NCBI RefSeq assembly: GCF_050624435.1
Contig: NW_027459444.1
Span: 508,501 to 572,500, forward strand
DNA length: 64,000 nt
Direction: 5' to 3'
Origin: Tenrec ecaudatus
Taxonomy: Eukaryota > Chordata > Mammalia > Afrosoricida > Tenrecidae
Made by a program: the position numbers and the translations under genes. Under the pieces are notes generated by a model, which was not told the DNA's origin, made no database searches, and saw only the letters and a list, made by a program, of their open reading frames with translations. This document shows positions 50,859-62,740 of the stretch, one piece after another; within the stretch, counting starts at the first letter, position 1, and every line of letters starts with the position of its first letter.

Positions 50859-50946
50859 CTGCTGCTGGCTGCTCAGCCAGCTCTGCAAGTCTTCCGCTTC
50901 CCTCAGGAAGCACTGCAGTGCCAGCATCCTCTTCAAATCCTGGCCC
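50859..50946 (-). pseudogene. Beta-spectrin exon remnant m2 (frame intact)
   Basis: Acceptor CACCACAG, donor CAGCAG|GTGACC, 88 bp. Read in the phase left by m1, it gives GQDLKRMLALQCFLREAED then LQSWLSSQQQ. This is a textbook spectrin helix A: FLREAEDLQSWL. The phase match between m1 and m2 across the intron supports a real former gene on the minus strand. Confidence 0.75.
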
Positions 50947-51346
50947 CTGTGGTGACAGCCTGAGTCCCCCAACAGTTAGTGTGCATGTGTCCACACTCTG
51001 CAGGACAAGGGACCCAATCAAAGGGGCTGCCTGAAGGACAAGGTTCTTCATGGTCTTTGCCCAGGCTGCTCCTCTGGATTCAAGAAGCAAACCCAGGGCA
51101 GGGGGAGTTGGGGCTGGCGAGGGTGTGGCTGTGGGGAAGGGCAGGTGACTGGAGCCAGGGAGCCGAGCCCCTGCCCTGCAGGCTCTCCTCAAAGGTTTGT
51201 GGGAAGAGGAAACAGTGAAGGCCTCATCTTTTCCTGACACATGTCTACAGGCCTCCGACACGGTTCTCTTAAAGGCAGTGGTAGCATCTAGGGGAATAAG
51301 CAACCCCAGCCAGTTTTCTGGTACCCACGGATGCAGTGACCCTCAC

Positions 51347-51423
51347 TGTTGGGCTGCCAACTCCCGCAGTGTCTGCAGCTGCTTCCAGAGCCTCCACTGC
51401 ATCACACCCAGCTGCTCTGAGAC
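51347..51423 (-). pseudogene. Beta-spectrin exon remnant m1, cut by a repeat insertion
   Basis: Minus-strand frame SEQLGVMQWRLWKQLQTL then RELAAQQ, ending in a donor (CAACA|GTGAGG). This is a spectrin helix C, and it splices in phase to m2. Its upstream side abuts the dispersed repeat starting near 51,428, so the exon start is probably lost. No earlier exon is visible to the right. Confidence 0.65.
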
Positions 51424-51427
51424 CTCA

Positions 51428-51712
51428 GTTACAAGGATCTACATATAACTTCCTCCCTGGGGGATGGACAACAGAAAAGTGGGTGGAGGGAGACAAAATA
51501 TGTAAGATCTGACAAATTATCAAGGGTTCATGAGTGAGGGGGGAACAGGGAGGGCGGAGAAAAATGAGGACATGATGCCAGGGCCATAAATGGAGAGCAA
51601 ATGTTTTGAGAATGATGAGGGTAATGAATGTATGGATGTGCTTTACACAACAGATGTATGTATGGATTGTGATTAAGAGTTGTATGTGCCCCTAATAAAA
51701 TGATTTAAAAAA
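51428..51712 (+). mobile_element. Dispersed repeat of the AATAAA-tailed family, 3' end, plus strand
   Basis: ttacaaggatctacatataac and cctccctgggggatgga, and later gtgcccctaataaaatgatt followed by A-rich sequence, are the sense version of the repeats at 43,497-43,885 and 52,224-53,358. AATAAA plus an A-tail marks the 3' end, so the plus strand here is the element's sense strand. Confidence 0.75.
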
Positions 51713-52223
51713 ATTAAATCATTTAAATTTCTTTGGACAATGCCATTTGTATTTCAAAGCAACATTCACGAAAGCTATTTTTTCACCTTCACTATCTTCT
51801 ATTTAGTTTTAGATAGAGCAAAAGCAATTCTTATGCCTTTGTATGAGATGTAACGCAAGTAGACATAAATTTATGCATAATTAAAAATTTGAATGAACAA
51901 AATATTTTGTTAAAGAATTTGAACTTTTGTGAAAATCATAGAAAGCATATAGCATTTTATTGAAGGGTTGGGAATTGTTTCCTCTATTTTATTCTAGTAT
52001 TTGTTCTGAGGTTCTTACGGTATATTCTGATTGTTGTCATGTAAGAGAATGTACATTCCATATAAGAGAAAACTTTCCTTATAATATTTTCCTATCCATT
52101 GCTTCCTGCTGAATCTCTCATTTGTTCTTTTATCATTTTTCCTATAAGAAACCCAGGCTGCTTAATTTTATTCTTATTAATCATTTATATAAGTTAGGAA
52201 AATATTTATTATATATACATTTT
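51713..52223. other. AT-rich interval, no supported feature
   Basis: Strongly AT-rich, without long open frames or a repeat that I can name. It could be an old LINE fragment, but I see no diagnostic motif. Confidence 0.4.
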
Positions 52224-52333
52224 TATTAAAAATATTTTACTGGAGACTCTTACAACTTTTGTTGCAATCCATATTGATTGCATCAGGCATTTTGTACATA
52301 TGTTGCCTTCATTCATTTATAGACATTTCTTTC
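52224..52333 (-). mobile_element. AATAAA-tailed repeat, antisense, interrupted copy
   Basis: ttttattaaaaatattttactg, gagactcttacaacttttgttg, caatccatattg and catatgttgcc repeat the antisense 3' end of the family. After about 110 bp it is interrupted by the poly-T start of a second copy of the same family. Confidence 0.65.
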
Positions 52334-53358
52334 CTTTTTTTTTAAACCATTTTATTGGGGCTCATACAACTCATCACAATCCATACATACACCAATTGTG
52401 TAAAGCACACTTATACATTCGTTGCCTTCATCATTCTCAAAATTTGCTTTCCGCTTGGGTTCCTGGAATCAGCTTATTTCCCCTTTCCCCTCTCCCCCTC
52501 TCACCCTGCTCCTCTTCCCTCATGAAACCTTAATAATTTATACATTAATATTTTCTCTTATCTTACACTGTGCGGCATCTCCCTTCACCCAATTTTCTGT
52601 TGCCCATCTCCCAGGGGGGATGTTAAATGTAGATCCTTGTGATCGGTTTCCCATTTCAACACCCACTTCCCTCCCAGTATCGCCACTCTCACCGCTAGTC
52701 CTGGGGGGTTCATCTGTCCTGGATTCCCTGTGTTTCCAGTTCCCGTCTGTACCGCTGTGTATCATCTAGTCTAACCAGGTTTGCAAGGTAGAATTGGGAT
52801 CATGAGAGGTGGGGGAAGGAAGCGTTTAATAACTGGAGGAAGGTTGTGAGTTTCATTATTGCTACACTGAACCCTGAGTGACTCATCTCCTTCCCACTAC
52901 CCCTCCGCAAGGGGTGTCCAGTTATCTACAGGTGGGCATTGGTCCCCCATCATGCACTCCCCTCATTCACGATGATATAAGCCCCCCTCCCACTTTTGTT
53001 ACTTGAAAACTGGTCCCCTCAGCCCTTCATGATCACACATGTTGGTGTGATGCTTCCATGTGGGCTTTGTTGTTCTGGGCCTGCTTGTTTACTTTCAAGC
53101 CTCTAAGACCCGGAAGGCTATATTGCTTGATAGCCGGCCACCATCAGCCTTCTTCACCACACTTACTTATGCACACATTCATCTTCAGCGTTTATGTGGG
53201 GAAGGTGATCACACAATGATGGTTTTTGTTCTTTGGTGTCTACTACCTGATCCCTTCAACACCTCGTGTTCACTTAGGCTTGTGTGCTTCTTCTCTGTGG
53301 GCTTTGTTGCTTCCGAGCTACATTTCTGCCTGTTTGCCTTCAAGCCTTTAAGACCCCC
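52334..53358 (-). mobile_element. AATAAA-tailed dispersed repeat, antisense, longest copy
   Basis: Starts with a T-run and aaaccattttattggggctc, which is the antisense of a poly(A) tail plus AATAAA. It continues through catcattctcaaaatttgc, gtagatccttgtgatcggtt, cagtatcgccactctcacc and ggtagaattgggatcatgag to ccttcaagcctttaagaccc. It is the fullest copy of the family here, about 1.0 kb. No coding frame of LINE type is seen. It ends where the composite satellite begins. Confidence 0.75.
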
Positions 53359-56300
53359 AGAGTTTCATTATATTGTGCAGAGAGTGGCTATGAGCCAAAC
53401 CCACTCGACTACACCCAACAACAATAACAACAGGACTTGTGCTTCTAACAATATGCTGAAGAAGACCTTAAGAGAATCTCCCCTTCGTTTAGAGCAGCGG
53501 CTCTCGACCTGTGGGTCGTGTCTACTTAGGGGGTCAACCAGCCCTTTCATGGGGTGGCCTGAATTATAGCAGTAGCAAAACTATAGCTATGATGTAGCAA
53601 CAAAAATAATTTTATGGTTGGTTGGTCACGACTACATGAGGAACTGGATGAAAGGGTCGTGAGTAAGGATGTTGAAAACCACTGTCCAAGAGGAAGACTC
53701 AATTCTTGATACAGTTGAAGGGCAACAAAATAGACTCAGCCCCAATATAGATGGGATAGCACAGTGGCTGCAACAATAAACACAAGCCAAAGAAACACTG
53801 CAAGGATGGCACAAGACGGGACAGTGTTTCATTATATTGACATAGAGTTGCTATGAGTCAAAACCCACAAGAAAAAAAAAACACGACTTGTTTTTCTAAG
53901 AGAATCTTAAGAGAATCTCCTATTAGTTTAGCGCAGCGGGCCTCAAACTGAGGGTCGTGACTCCTTTTGGGGGATGAATGACCCTTTCACGGCAGTGGAC
54001 CGTTCATTAAAGTGGAAAAATTAGAGTTATGATGTAGCAATGAAAATAATTTCATGATTTGGCAGTCACCACTACATGAGGAATAGTATGAAATAGTCGT
54101 GGCATTAGGAAGGTTGAGAACCACTTCCCTAGAGGAAGACAGAATTCTTGGTAGAGTAGAAGGGCAGCAAAGGAGAGGCAGCCCCTACAAGATTGATTAG
54201 CCCAGTGGCTGCAACAATGAGCACAGGCAAATGAACAACTCTGAGCATGGCATTGGACTGGGCAGCATTTCATTATATTGTGCATAGAGTTGCTTAGAGT
54301 CAAAACCCACTCGACGGAACTTAACGACAATAAATACAGGACGTGTACTTCTAACAATATGCTGAACTAGATCTTAAGAGAAACTGCTCTAAATTTTGAG
54401 CAGTGGTTCTTAAATTGTGGTTCGCGACCCCTATGGGGTTTCAGACAAGCCTCTCACAGGTGTTGCCCAATTCATAACAGTAGTGAAATCACAGTAATGG
54501 AGTAACAATGAAAAAAAATTACTGTTGGAAGATCACCACGACATTAAGAATTGTATAAAGGAGCCATGCCATTAAGAAGGTTCAGAAACACTGCCCGAGA
54601 GGAATACACAAAACGTGGTACTGCTGAAGGGCAGCAAGTGAGAGGCAGACCCTACAAGATGGAATAGCTCAGTGGCTGCAACAATGAGTGCCATCAACGA
54701 ACCACTGTGAGGACGGCACAGGACGGGGCAGCGTTTCATTATATTGTGCGTAGAGTTGCTGAGAGTCAAAACCCACTCGACGGCAACTAACAGCAACACA
54801 AAAAGAACTTGAACTTCTAACAATATGCTGACGTAGATCTTAAGAGAAACGCCTCTTAGTTTAGTGCAGGCTTCTCAGCCTATGAATCACGAACCCTTTT
54901 GGGGAGTGAGTGGGTTGAATGACCCTTTCACAAGGGCTGCCTGATTCATAAGATTAGCAAAATTACAGTTATGAAATATCAGCGAAAATTTTGTATGACT
55001 GGGGGTCCACCACTATTTTGGGAACTGCATGAAAGGGTCGTGGATTTAGGAATATTGGGAACCACTGTCTGAGAGGAAGACACAAATGTTGGTAGAGTAG
55101 AAGGGCAGCAAAGGAGAGGCAGCCCCTCCAAGTTGGAATAGCTCAGTGGCTGCAACAACCAGCGCAAGCAAAGAACCACTGTGAGGAATGCACAGGATAG
55201 GGGAGCGTTTCGTTATATTTTGCATGGAGTTGCTATGAGCCAAAACCCACATTGAAGGCACCTAAATACAATAACAACAGGACTTTTGCTTCTAACAATG
55301 TGCTGAAATATATCTTAAGAGACATTCTTCATAGTTTGGAGCAGAGATTCTCAACCTGTGGGTCATGACTCCATTAGGGTGATGAACTACCCGTGCACAG
55401 GGGTGGCCCAATTCATAGCAGTAGCTACATTACAGTTATGAAGTAGCAATGATGATAAATTTATGGCTGGTATTGTACCCACTACATGAGGAGTGGTATA
55501 AAAGGCCTGTGGCATTAGAGGAAGTTTGAGAGCCACTGTCCTCGAGCAAGACAGAAATCTTGGCTGAGCAGAAAGGCAGCAAATGAGAGGCAGATCACCA
55601 GATGATAGATTAGCGCAGTGGCTGCAACAATGAGTGCAGACAAGAAACCACTGTGAGGATGGCACAGGACGGGGCAGCGTTTCATTATCTTGTGCGTATA
55701 GTTGCTGAGAATCGAAACCCACTGGGCAACACCTAACAACAATCACTGTAGGACTCATGCTTTTCCCAATATGGTGCTGTAGATCCTAAGAGAAACTCCT
55801 CTTAGTTTAGAGCAGTGGTTCTCAATCTGTGGGTCGCGAGCCCTTTGGAGGGGTCAAATGACCCTTTCACAGTGGAGGCCTGATTCATAACTGAAGCAAA
55901 ACTAAAGTTACAAAGTAGCAATGAAAATAATTTTATGATTGGGGGTTCATCACTACATGAGGAAATGAATGAAAGGGCAGTAGAGGGGCAGCGAAAGAGA
56001 GGCAGCCCCACAAAAGTTGGATTAGCCCTTGGCTGCAACAATGACAACAAGCAAAATAACCACTTTGAGGGTGGCATGAGACGGGGTCACGTTTCATTAT
56101 ATTGTGTATAGAGTTGCTATAAGCCAGCACACACTCAAAGGCACCAAACAATAACAACAGGACTGTGCGTCTATGAATATGCTGAAGTAAACCTTAAGAG
56201 AAACTCCCCTTAGTTTAGACCAGTGGTTCTCAAACTGTGTCACAGTGCCTTTAGAAGACTAATGAACCTTTCACATGGGTGGCCTGATCCATAACAGAAG

Positions 56301-59300
56301 CGAAATTACAGTTATGCTGTAGCAATGAAAATATTTTAAGGTTGGGGAGTCACCACTACATGAGGACTGGTATGAAATAGTAGTGGCATTCAGAAAGTTG
56401 AGAACCACTATTCTTGAGGAAGACACAAATCATGGTACGGAAGGGCAGGAAAAGAGAGGTAGTACCTAACAAGATGGATTACCACAGTGGCCGCAACAAT
56501 GAGCCCAAACAGAAGAACCACCGTGAGGATGCACAGGGCAGGACAACGTTTCATTACATTGTGCATAGGGTTGGTATGAGCCAAAACCCACTCGAAGGCA
56601 GCCAAAAACAAGAACAGGATTTGTGCTTCTAACAATATGCTGAAACATCCCTTAAAAAGAAACTCCTCTTAGTGTAGAAGAGCAGTTCTCAAAATGTGGG
56701 TCGTGATGCCTTTTGGGGGTTGGGGTGGAGAAGGACTATATCACATGGTGGCCTGATTCATAACAGTAGCATAATTTTAGTTATAAAGTAACAAGGAAAG
56801 TAATTTTATGATTGGGGGGGAGGTCACCAATATATGAGGAATGGTTGAAAGAGTCGTGCATTAGGAAGTTTGAGAACCACTGCCCTAGAGGAAGACACAA
56901 ATCTGGGTTCAGTAGAAGGTCAGCAAATGAGAGGCAGTCCCCCAAAAGATGGATTAGCACAGAGACTGCAACAATGAGTGAAAACAAAAGAAAAGTGTGA
57001 GGGTGTTAGAGGATGGAACAGTGTTTCATGATACTGTGCATAGAGTTGTTATGAGCCAACTTTGAGCCAAACCCACTCGACAGCCCCTAACAACAATAAG
57101 AACAGGACTCGTGCGTGTAATAATATACTGAGCTATACCACAGGAGAAACTCCTCTTAATTTAGAACAGCGGTTCTCAACCTGTGATTTGTGACCACTTT
57201 GGTTGGTTGAACAACCCTTTCACAGGGTGACTAGATTCATAAGACTTGCAAAATTACAGTTATGGAATAACAGGAGAAAAAAACCTTTATGCTTTGGGGA
57301 CCACCACTACACATTGGGAAGTGTATGGAAAGATCGTAGAAATAGGAAGGGTGAGAAACACTGTCCTAGAGGAAGACGCAAGTACAGTAGAAGGGCAGCA
57401 GAAGAGAGGAAGTCCCTACAAGACGGATTTGCACGGTGGCTGCAACAATGAGCGCAAGCAAAGAACCACCGTGAGGATGATGCAAGACTGGGCAGGCCTT
57501 TATTATATTGTGCACAGGGTTGCTATGAGCCCAAACCCTCTCCACGGCCCGAACAACAATAACAGGAGGAATCATACATATAACAGTATGCTCAACTAAA
57601 CCTTGAGAGAAACTGCTCTTAGTTTAGAGCAGCCGTTCTCAACTTGTGAGTGGTAAATCCTTTGGGGGTGTTTGAATGACCATCCCATAGGCGTGGCCAG
57701 ATACGTAACAGTAGCAAAATTACAGTTATGAAGTAGCAACAGTATAATTTTTTGGTTGGGGGGTCATTACTAGACGAGGCACTGTATGAAAGGGTCGTGG
57801 CATTAGGATTGCTGAAAACCACAGTCCTACAGGAAGACACAAGTCTTGATACAGTTGAAGGGCCGCAATATAGAGTCAGCCCCCAAATAGATGGAATAGC
57901 ATAGTGGCTGCAGCAATGAGCTCAAGCTAAGGGAACACTGTGAGGATGGCACAAGAAGGGGCAGCGTTACATTATATGGAGCACAGAGTTGCTATGAGTC
58001 AAAACCCACTCGACTGCACCTGACAACAAAACAACAGGACTTGTGTTTCTTATAATGTGCTGAAGTAGACCTTAAGAGAAACTCCTATTAGTTTAGTGCA
58101 GCGGTTCTCAACTTTTGGGTCACGAGCCCTGTTGGGGGATGAATGAACCTTTCATAGTGGTCGCCCAGTCATAACAGTAGAAAAATTAGAGTTACAAAGT
58201 TGCAATGAAAATAATTTTATGATTTGGCAGTCAGCACTATATGAGGAACGGTATGAAAATGTTGTGGCATTAGGAAGGTTGAGAACCACTGCCCTAAAGG
58301 AAGACACAAATCTTGGTAGAGTAGAAGGGCAACAAAAAATAGCCAGCCCCCCCAAATATGGCTCCAACAATGAGCACTAGCAAACAACCACTGACAGGAT
58401 GGCACAGGTCTGGGAAGCATTTCATGATATTGTGCATAGAGATGCGATGAACCAAAACCCCCTCCGCGGAACTTAACAACAATAACAACAGGGCTTGTGT
58501 GTTTAATAATATGCTGAAGTAAATCTTAAGAGCAACTCTTCTTAGTTTACAGCAGGGTTCTCAACATTGGGTCGTGAACACTTTCAGGTGGGGGGTGTTT
58601 CGAAACACCCCTCCACAGTGATGGCCTGATTCATAACAGTAGCAAAAGTACAGTTATGAAATATCAATGAATATAATTTCATGATTGGGTTCCACCACTA
58701 CATTGGGAACTGTATGAAAGGGCCGCAGAATTAGGATGTATGAGAAATTTGTCCTAGAGGAAGACACGAATGTTGGTAAAGCAGAAGGGCTGCAAAAGTC
58801 AGGCAGCCCCTACAAGATGGAATAGATGCAGCAGTGAGCGCAAGCAAAGGACCACAGTGAGGATAGCACGAGATGGGGCCGAGTTTCACTATATTGTGCA
58901 TACAGTTGCTATGAGCCAGCACACACTCAAAGGCACCAAACAATAATAAAAAGTACTTGTGCTTCTAAGAATATTCTGAAGTAGACTTTAAGAGAAATTC
59001 CTATTCGCTTAGACCATTGGTTCTCAAACTGTGTGTTGAGATACCTTTGAGGAGACTAACAAACCTTTCACATGGGTGGCCTGATCCATAACAGAAGCAA
59101 AATTACAATTATGATGTAGCAATGCAAATATTTTATGGTTGGATGTCACCACTACACGAGGAATGGTGTGAAGTGGTTGTGGCATTTGGAAAGTTGAGAA
59201 CCACTGCTCTAGAGGAAGACACATATCTTGGTACAGAAGGGCAGGAAAAGAGAGGCAGTGCCCAACAAGATGGATTAGCACAGTGGCTGCAAAAATGAGT

Positions 59301-61522
59301 GTGAGCAAAAGAACCACTGTATGGAAGGCACAGGACGGGAAAGCATTTCATTACATGGTGCATAGAGTTGGTATGAGCCTAAACCCATTCGAAGGCACCA
59401 AACAACAGGATTTGTGCCTCTAACAATATGCTGAAGAAGACTTTAAAAGAAACTCTTAGTGTACAGTAACAGTTCTCTAACTGTGGGCCACGACGTCTTA
59501 GGAGGGAACAATGAGCATTTCACATGGGTGACCTGATTCATAACAATAGCAAATTTATAGTTATGGAGTAACAAGGAAAATAATTTTATGATTGGGGGGG
59601 GTCACTAGTACATGAGGAATGGTGTGAAAGAGTCATGACATTAGGAAGGTTGAGAACCACTGCACTAGAGGGAGACATAGATCTGGGTACAGTAGAAGGG
59701 CAGCAAAAAGAGGCAGCCCACAGCACGATGGAATACAACAGTGACTGCAACAATCCGCGCAAGCAAAAGAACCACTGGGAGGATTGCGCAGGACAGGACA
59801 CCTTTCCATCATATTGTGCTTAGAGTTGATAGGCGTCGAAAGCTACACAACAGAATCTAACAATAACTATAGGATTTGTGCTTCTGACAATAGGATGAAG
59901 TAGATATTAAGAGAAACTCCTCTTACTTTAGACCAGCGGTTTTTAACCTGTGGTTCGCGACCACTTTTCGCGATCGAATGACCCTTTCACAGGTGTGAAA
60001 TGATTCATAACTGTAGGAAAATTACAGTTATGAAGTAACAATAATGTTATGATGGGGGTCACCACTACATGAGGAACTGTATGAAAGGGTCATGGCATTA
60101 GGAAATTTGACAACCAGTGCCCTAGAGGAAGACACAAGTCTTGGTACAGTAGAAAGGCCACAAAAAAGAGGCAGCTACCCAAAAGTTGGATTAGCACAGT
60201 GGCTGCAACAATGCGCACAAGCAAAAGAACCACTGTGAGGATCGCATAGGATGGGAAAGCGTTTCATTATATTGTACATAGAGTTACTATGAGCCAAAAC
60301 CCACTCGATGGTACCTAACACCAATAACAACAGAACTTGTACATCTACCAGTATGCTGAATTCTATCTTAAGAGAATCTCCTCTTAGTTTAGAGCAGGGG
60401 ATCTTCACCTGTGTGTCGCAACCCCTTTGTGGATATGGAATGAAAATTTCACAGGGGTGTCGTGACTCATAACAGTAACAAAATTACAGTTATGAAGCTG
60501 CAATGAAATCATTTTATGGTTGGGGGGGGGTCACCACTAAATGAGAATCGGTATGAAGATATCATGGCATTAGGAAAGTTGAGAACCACTGCTCTAGAGG
60601 AAGTTCCAAATCTTGGTATTAAAGGGCAGGAAAAGAGAGGCGGTCCCCAACAAGATTCATTAGCACAGTGGCTGCAACAATGAGCGCAAGCAGAGAACCA
60701 CTGTGAGGATGTCACAGGACAGGGCGGCGTTTCATTATATTGTGCGTAGAGTTGCTATGAGACATACCCACTCGACAGCACCTAACAACAACAACCAATG
60801 GACTTGAGCTTCTAACAGTGTGGTGAAAAAGACCTGAAGAGAAACTCCTCTCAATTTAGAGCAGCGGTTCTCACCATGTGTGTCATGACCCCTTTGGGGC
60901 TTAGACGAACCCTTTACAGGGTTGCCTTATTCATAACTTGTAACAAAACGAGAGTTACGAAGTAGCAAAGAATATAATTTTATGATTCGGGGTCTACCAC
61001 TACAAAGGGAACTGTATGAAAGTGTCGTGGATTTAGGAAAGTTGAGAAGCACTGTCCTAGAGGAAGGCACAGATATTGTTAGAGTAGAAGGGCAGCAAAG
61101 GAGAGGCAACCCCTACAATTTGGAATAGCTCAGTGGCTGCAACAATGAGCGCAAGCAAAGAACCACTGTGAGGAATTCACAGGACGGGGCAGTGTTTCAG
61201 TACATTGTACATAGAGTTGCTGTGAGCCAAAATCCACTCGACGGCACCTAACAACAACAACAACAACAGGACTTGGGTGTCTAACAATATACTGAACTAC
61301 ATCTTAAAGAAACACCTCTTAGTTTAGAGCAGTGGTTCTCAACCTGTGGATCGGGCCCTCTTTGGGGGTTGAGATACCCATTCACAGGGGTCGATCTCTT
61401 CTTCATAGTAGCAAAATTACAGTTATGAAGTAGCAACGAAAATATTTTTAGGAATGGATGTTCACCACAACATCAGGAACTTCATTATAGTGCTAAGGCA
61501 TTAGGAAGGTTGAGAACCACTG
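53359..61522 (+). repeat. Composite satellite, about 461 bp monomer (hAT segment plus RTE 3' end), 18 hAT copies
   Basis: Each monomer has an hAT-type element of about 200 bp (cagcggttctcaacctgtgg ... gaggttgagaaccactg). A segment of about 255 bp follows: gaagacacaaatcttggtag, gtggctgcaacaatgagcg, tttcattatattgtgcatag, ctcgacggcacctaacaac, and a linker ending cttagtttagag. The middle part matches the 3' end of the afrotherian RTE LINE. The hAT segments begin near 53,495, 53,935, 54,400, 54,865, 55,343, 55,813, 56,220, 56,685, 57,165, 57,631, 58,098, 58,553, 59,014, 59,466, 59,933, 60,396, 60,861 and 61,330, a mean spacing of about 461 bp. Monomers are clearly diverged from one another, much more than the 4.1 kb units, so the array is older or less homogenised. 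Open frames inside it are non-coding. Confidence 0.93.
61330..61522 (+). mobile_element. Terminal hAT element of the composite satellite, with perfect 8 bp target duplication
   Basis: A 193 bp non-autonomous element running from cagtggttctcaacctg to aggttgagaaccactg, whose ends are inverted repeats. It is flanked on both sides by GTTTAGAG (61,322-61,329 and 61,523-61,530), the 8 bp duplication expected of hAT transposition. The ends resemble SPIN/Charlie-type elements. All other monomers keep GTTTAGAG-like sequence on the left only; their right flank is CCCTAGAGGAAGAC. Confidence 0.85.
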
Positions 61523-61530
61523 GTTTAGAG

Positions 61531-62096
61531 CATAGGAAATCTGATGCAATACTGCATATTTTAACACACATGAAGTTGGAAAATAAAGGAAATTGGGAGA
61601 GGACAGTAGTATTAAATTCCTATGAGTCAGAATTGCTCTATATCATAGAGTAGCTAAGACAATGAGAAGAAATGACAAAGTCAAAGAGCTGAAGAGAAAA
61701 TTCCATAGGACACGTGGCAACAGCTTTATGCTCTTGTTAGACCCTCGGGGCCTCCTTATCTTTTGTTGGCTTTCTTAAGCCCATCCCCACCAGTATGAAT
61801 AGTCTTCATTAAACTCTCTTTAATTAAACCTTCTGCATGGTTTGTTTTCTGCTGGAACCCTCAGAGATATCATTTAATTTTCTGGATTGCAATTCATCTC
61901 TAGCATACAGAAATCTTTCAAGAGTTTGTTTTATGTTTTGTTTTCATCCACAATAGCATTTCCTTCCAGATTTGTTTGTCCTTGAAACATGATCAGTAGT
62001 TCTTTCCTCTCCAATGAAACCCAAGTGATACGCTGCCTGACTGCCTAGGAAGTTCATGTGTAGCCTACATGGAGATCCCAACAATTCCCTAGACAA
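61531..62096. other. Interval without a supported feature
   Basis: The stretch around 61,720-61,870 (attaaactctctttaattaaacc, then ttctgctggaacc) looks faintly like the end of an old LTR. I cannot name it. The rest is unique-looking AT-rich sequence with no open frame of note. Confidence 0.35.
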
Positions 62097-62285
62097 GTGT
62101 TTCTCAAACTTCTGAATGCCATGATTCTTTCATACAGTTCCTCAGGTTGTGTTTACCTCGATCATAAAAATTATTTCATCGCTAATTCATCACTGTAGTT
62201 TTGCTACTGCGATGAACCAGGCAACCCCTGTGAAAGTGACATTGGACCCCCAAAGGTGTCGTGACCCACTGGTTGATATCCACTA
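62097..62285 (-). mobile_element. Solo hAT element, antisense
   Basis: tttctcaaacttctgaatgc, catacagttcctcaggttgt, aaaattatttcatcgc, gttttgctactgcgatgaa and cccctgtgaaagtgac are the reverse complement, in order, of the hAT segment in the composite satellite. This copy is dispersed and has no neighbouring RTE segment, which shows that the hAT family also moved independently. Confidence 0.75.
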
Positions 62286-62494
62286 CCTTAGACCAACATA
62301 TGGCCCGAGGGCTGTATAGGGCCCCCCAAATAATCAATTGCTGCCAGCATCACACATCTCACCAACGAGAAGCATTTGTAGCCATCACCTTAGGGGTGAG
62401 TTCATTAAATATTTGACCTCTATGGCCCCATGAATGATGTTATAAATCACAACATGGTCCTTGGCAGAAAAACAGGTTTCCAGCTCCTGCTCCA

Positions 62495-62690
62495 GACCAA
62501 AGGTTCCCAAACGTATTCTGCCTACTGCCCTCTTTTCAGAAAAAGAAATTACTCAGGACGCCCCAGCAATGAAAGAATTTTGTACTATAGCCCACCATCC
62601 AGGATAAAATGTAGATATCTGATTTGTAGATCTCTGGATTTTTCTGTGCCCAGTAGGTGGGTGGTGTTGCCCACTTTGGGAAACGAGACT
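62495..62690. mobile_element. Second non-autonomous DNA transposon, hAT-like
   Basis: The left end aaggttcccaaacg and the right end actttgggaaacga are imperfect inverted repeats around about 190 bp (with gcccaccatccaggataaaa inside). The size and terminal style fit a MITE-like hAT element different from the satellite one. No clear target duplication was found. Confidence 0.5.
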
Positions 62691-62740
62691 CTAGGAAAAT
62701 CAGGTGTGTTTTCACTCTCTCTGCAAGAATTTCAGTTGAG

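Noticed and set aside
53060..53569. A 169-codon plus-strand frame
   Set aside because: It crosses from an antisense dispersed repeat into the composite satellite, so it cannot be an evolved gene.
53359..61522. CRISPR-like regular spacing
   Set aside because: The repeated part is a 200 bp transposon and the 'spacers' are also homologous to one another. This is a satellite in a mammalian genome.
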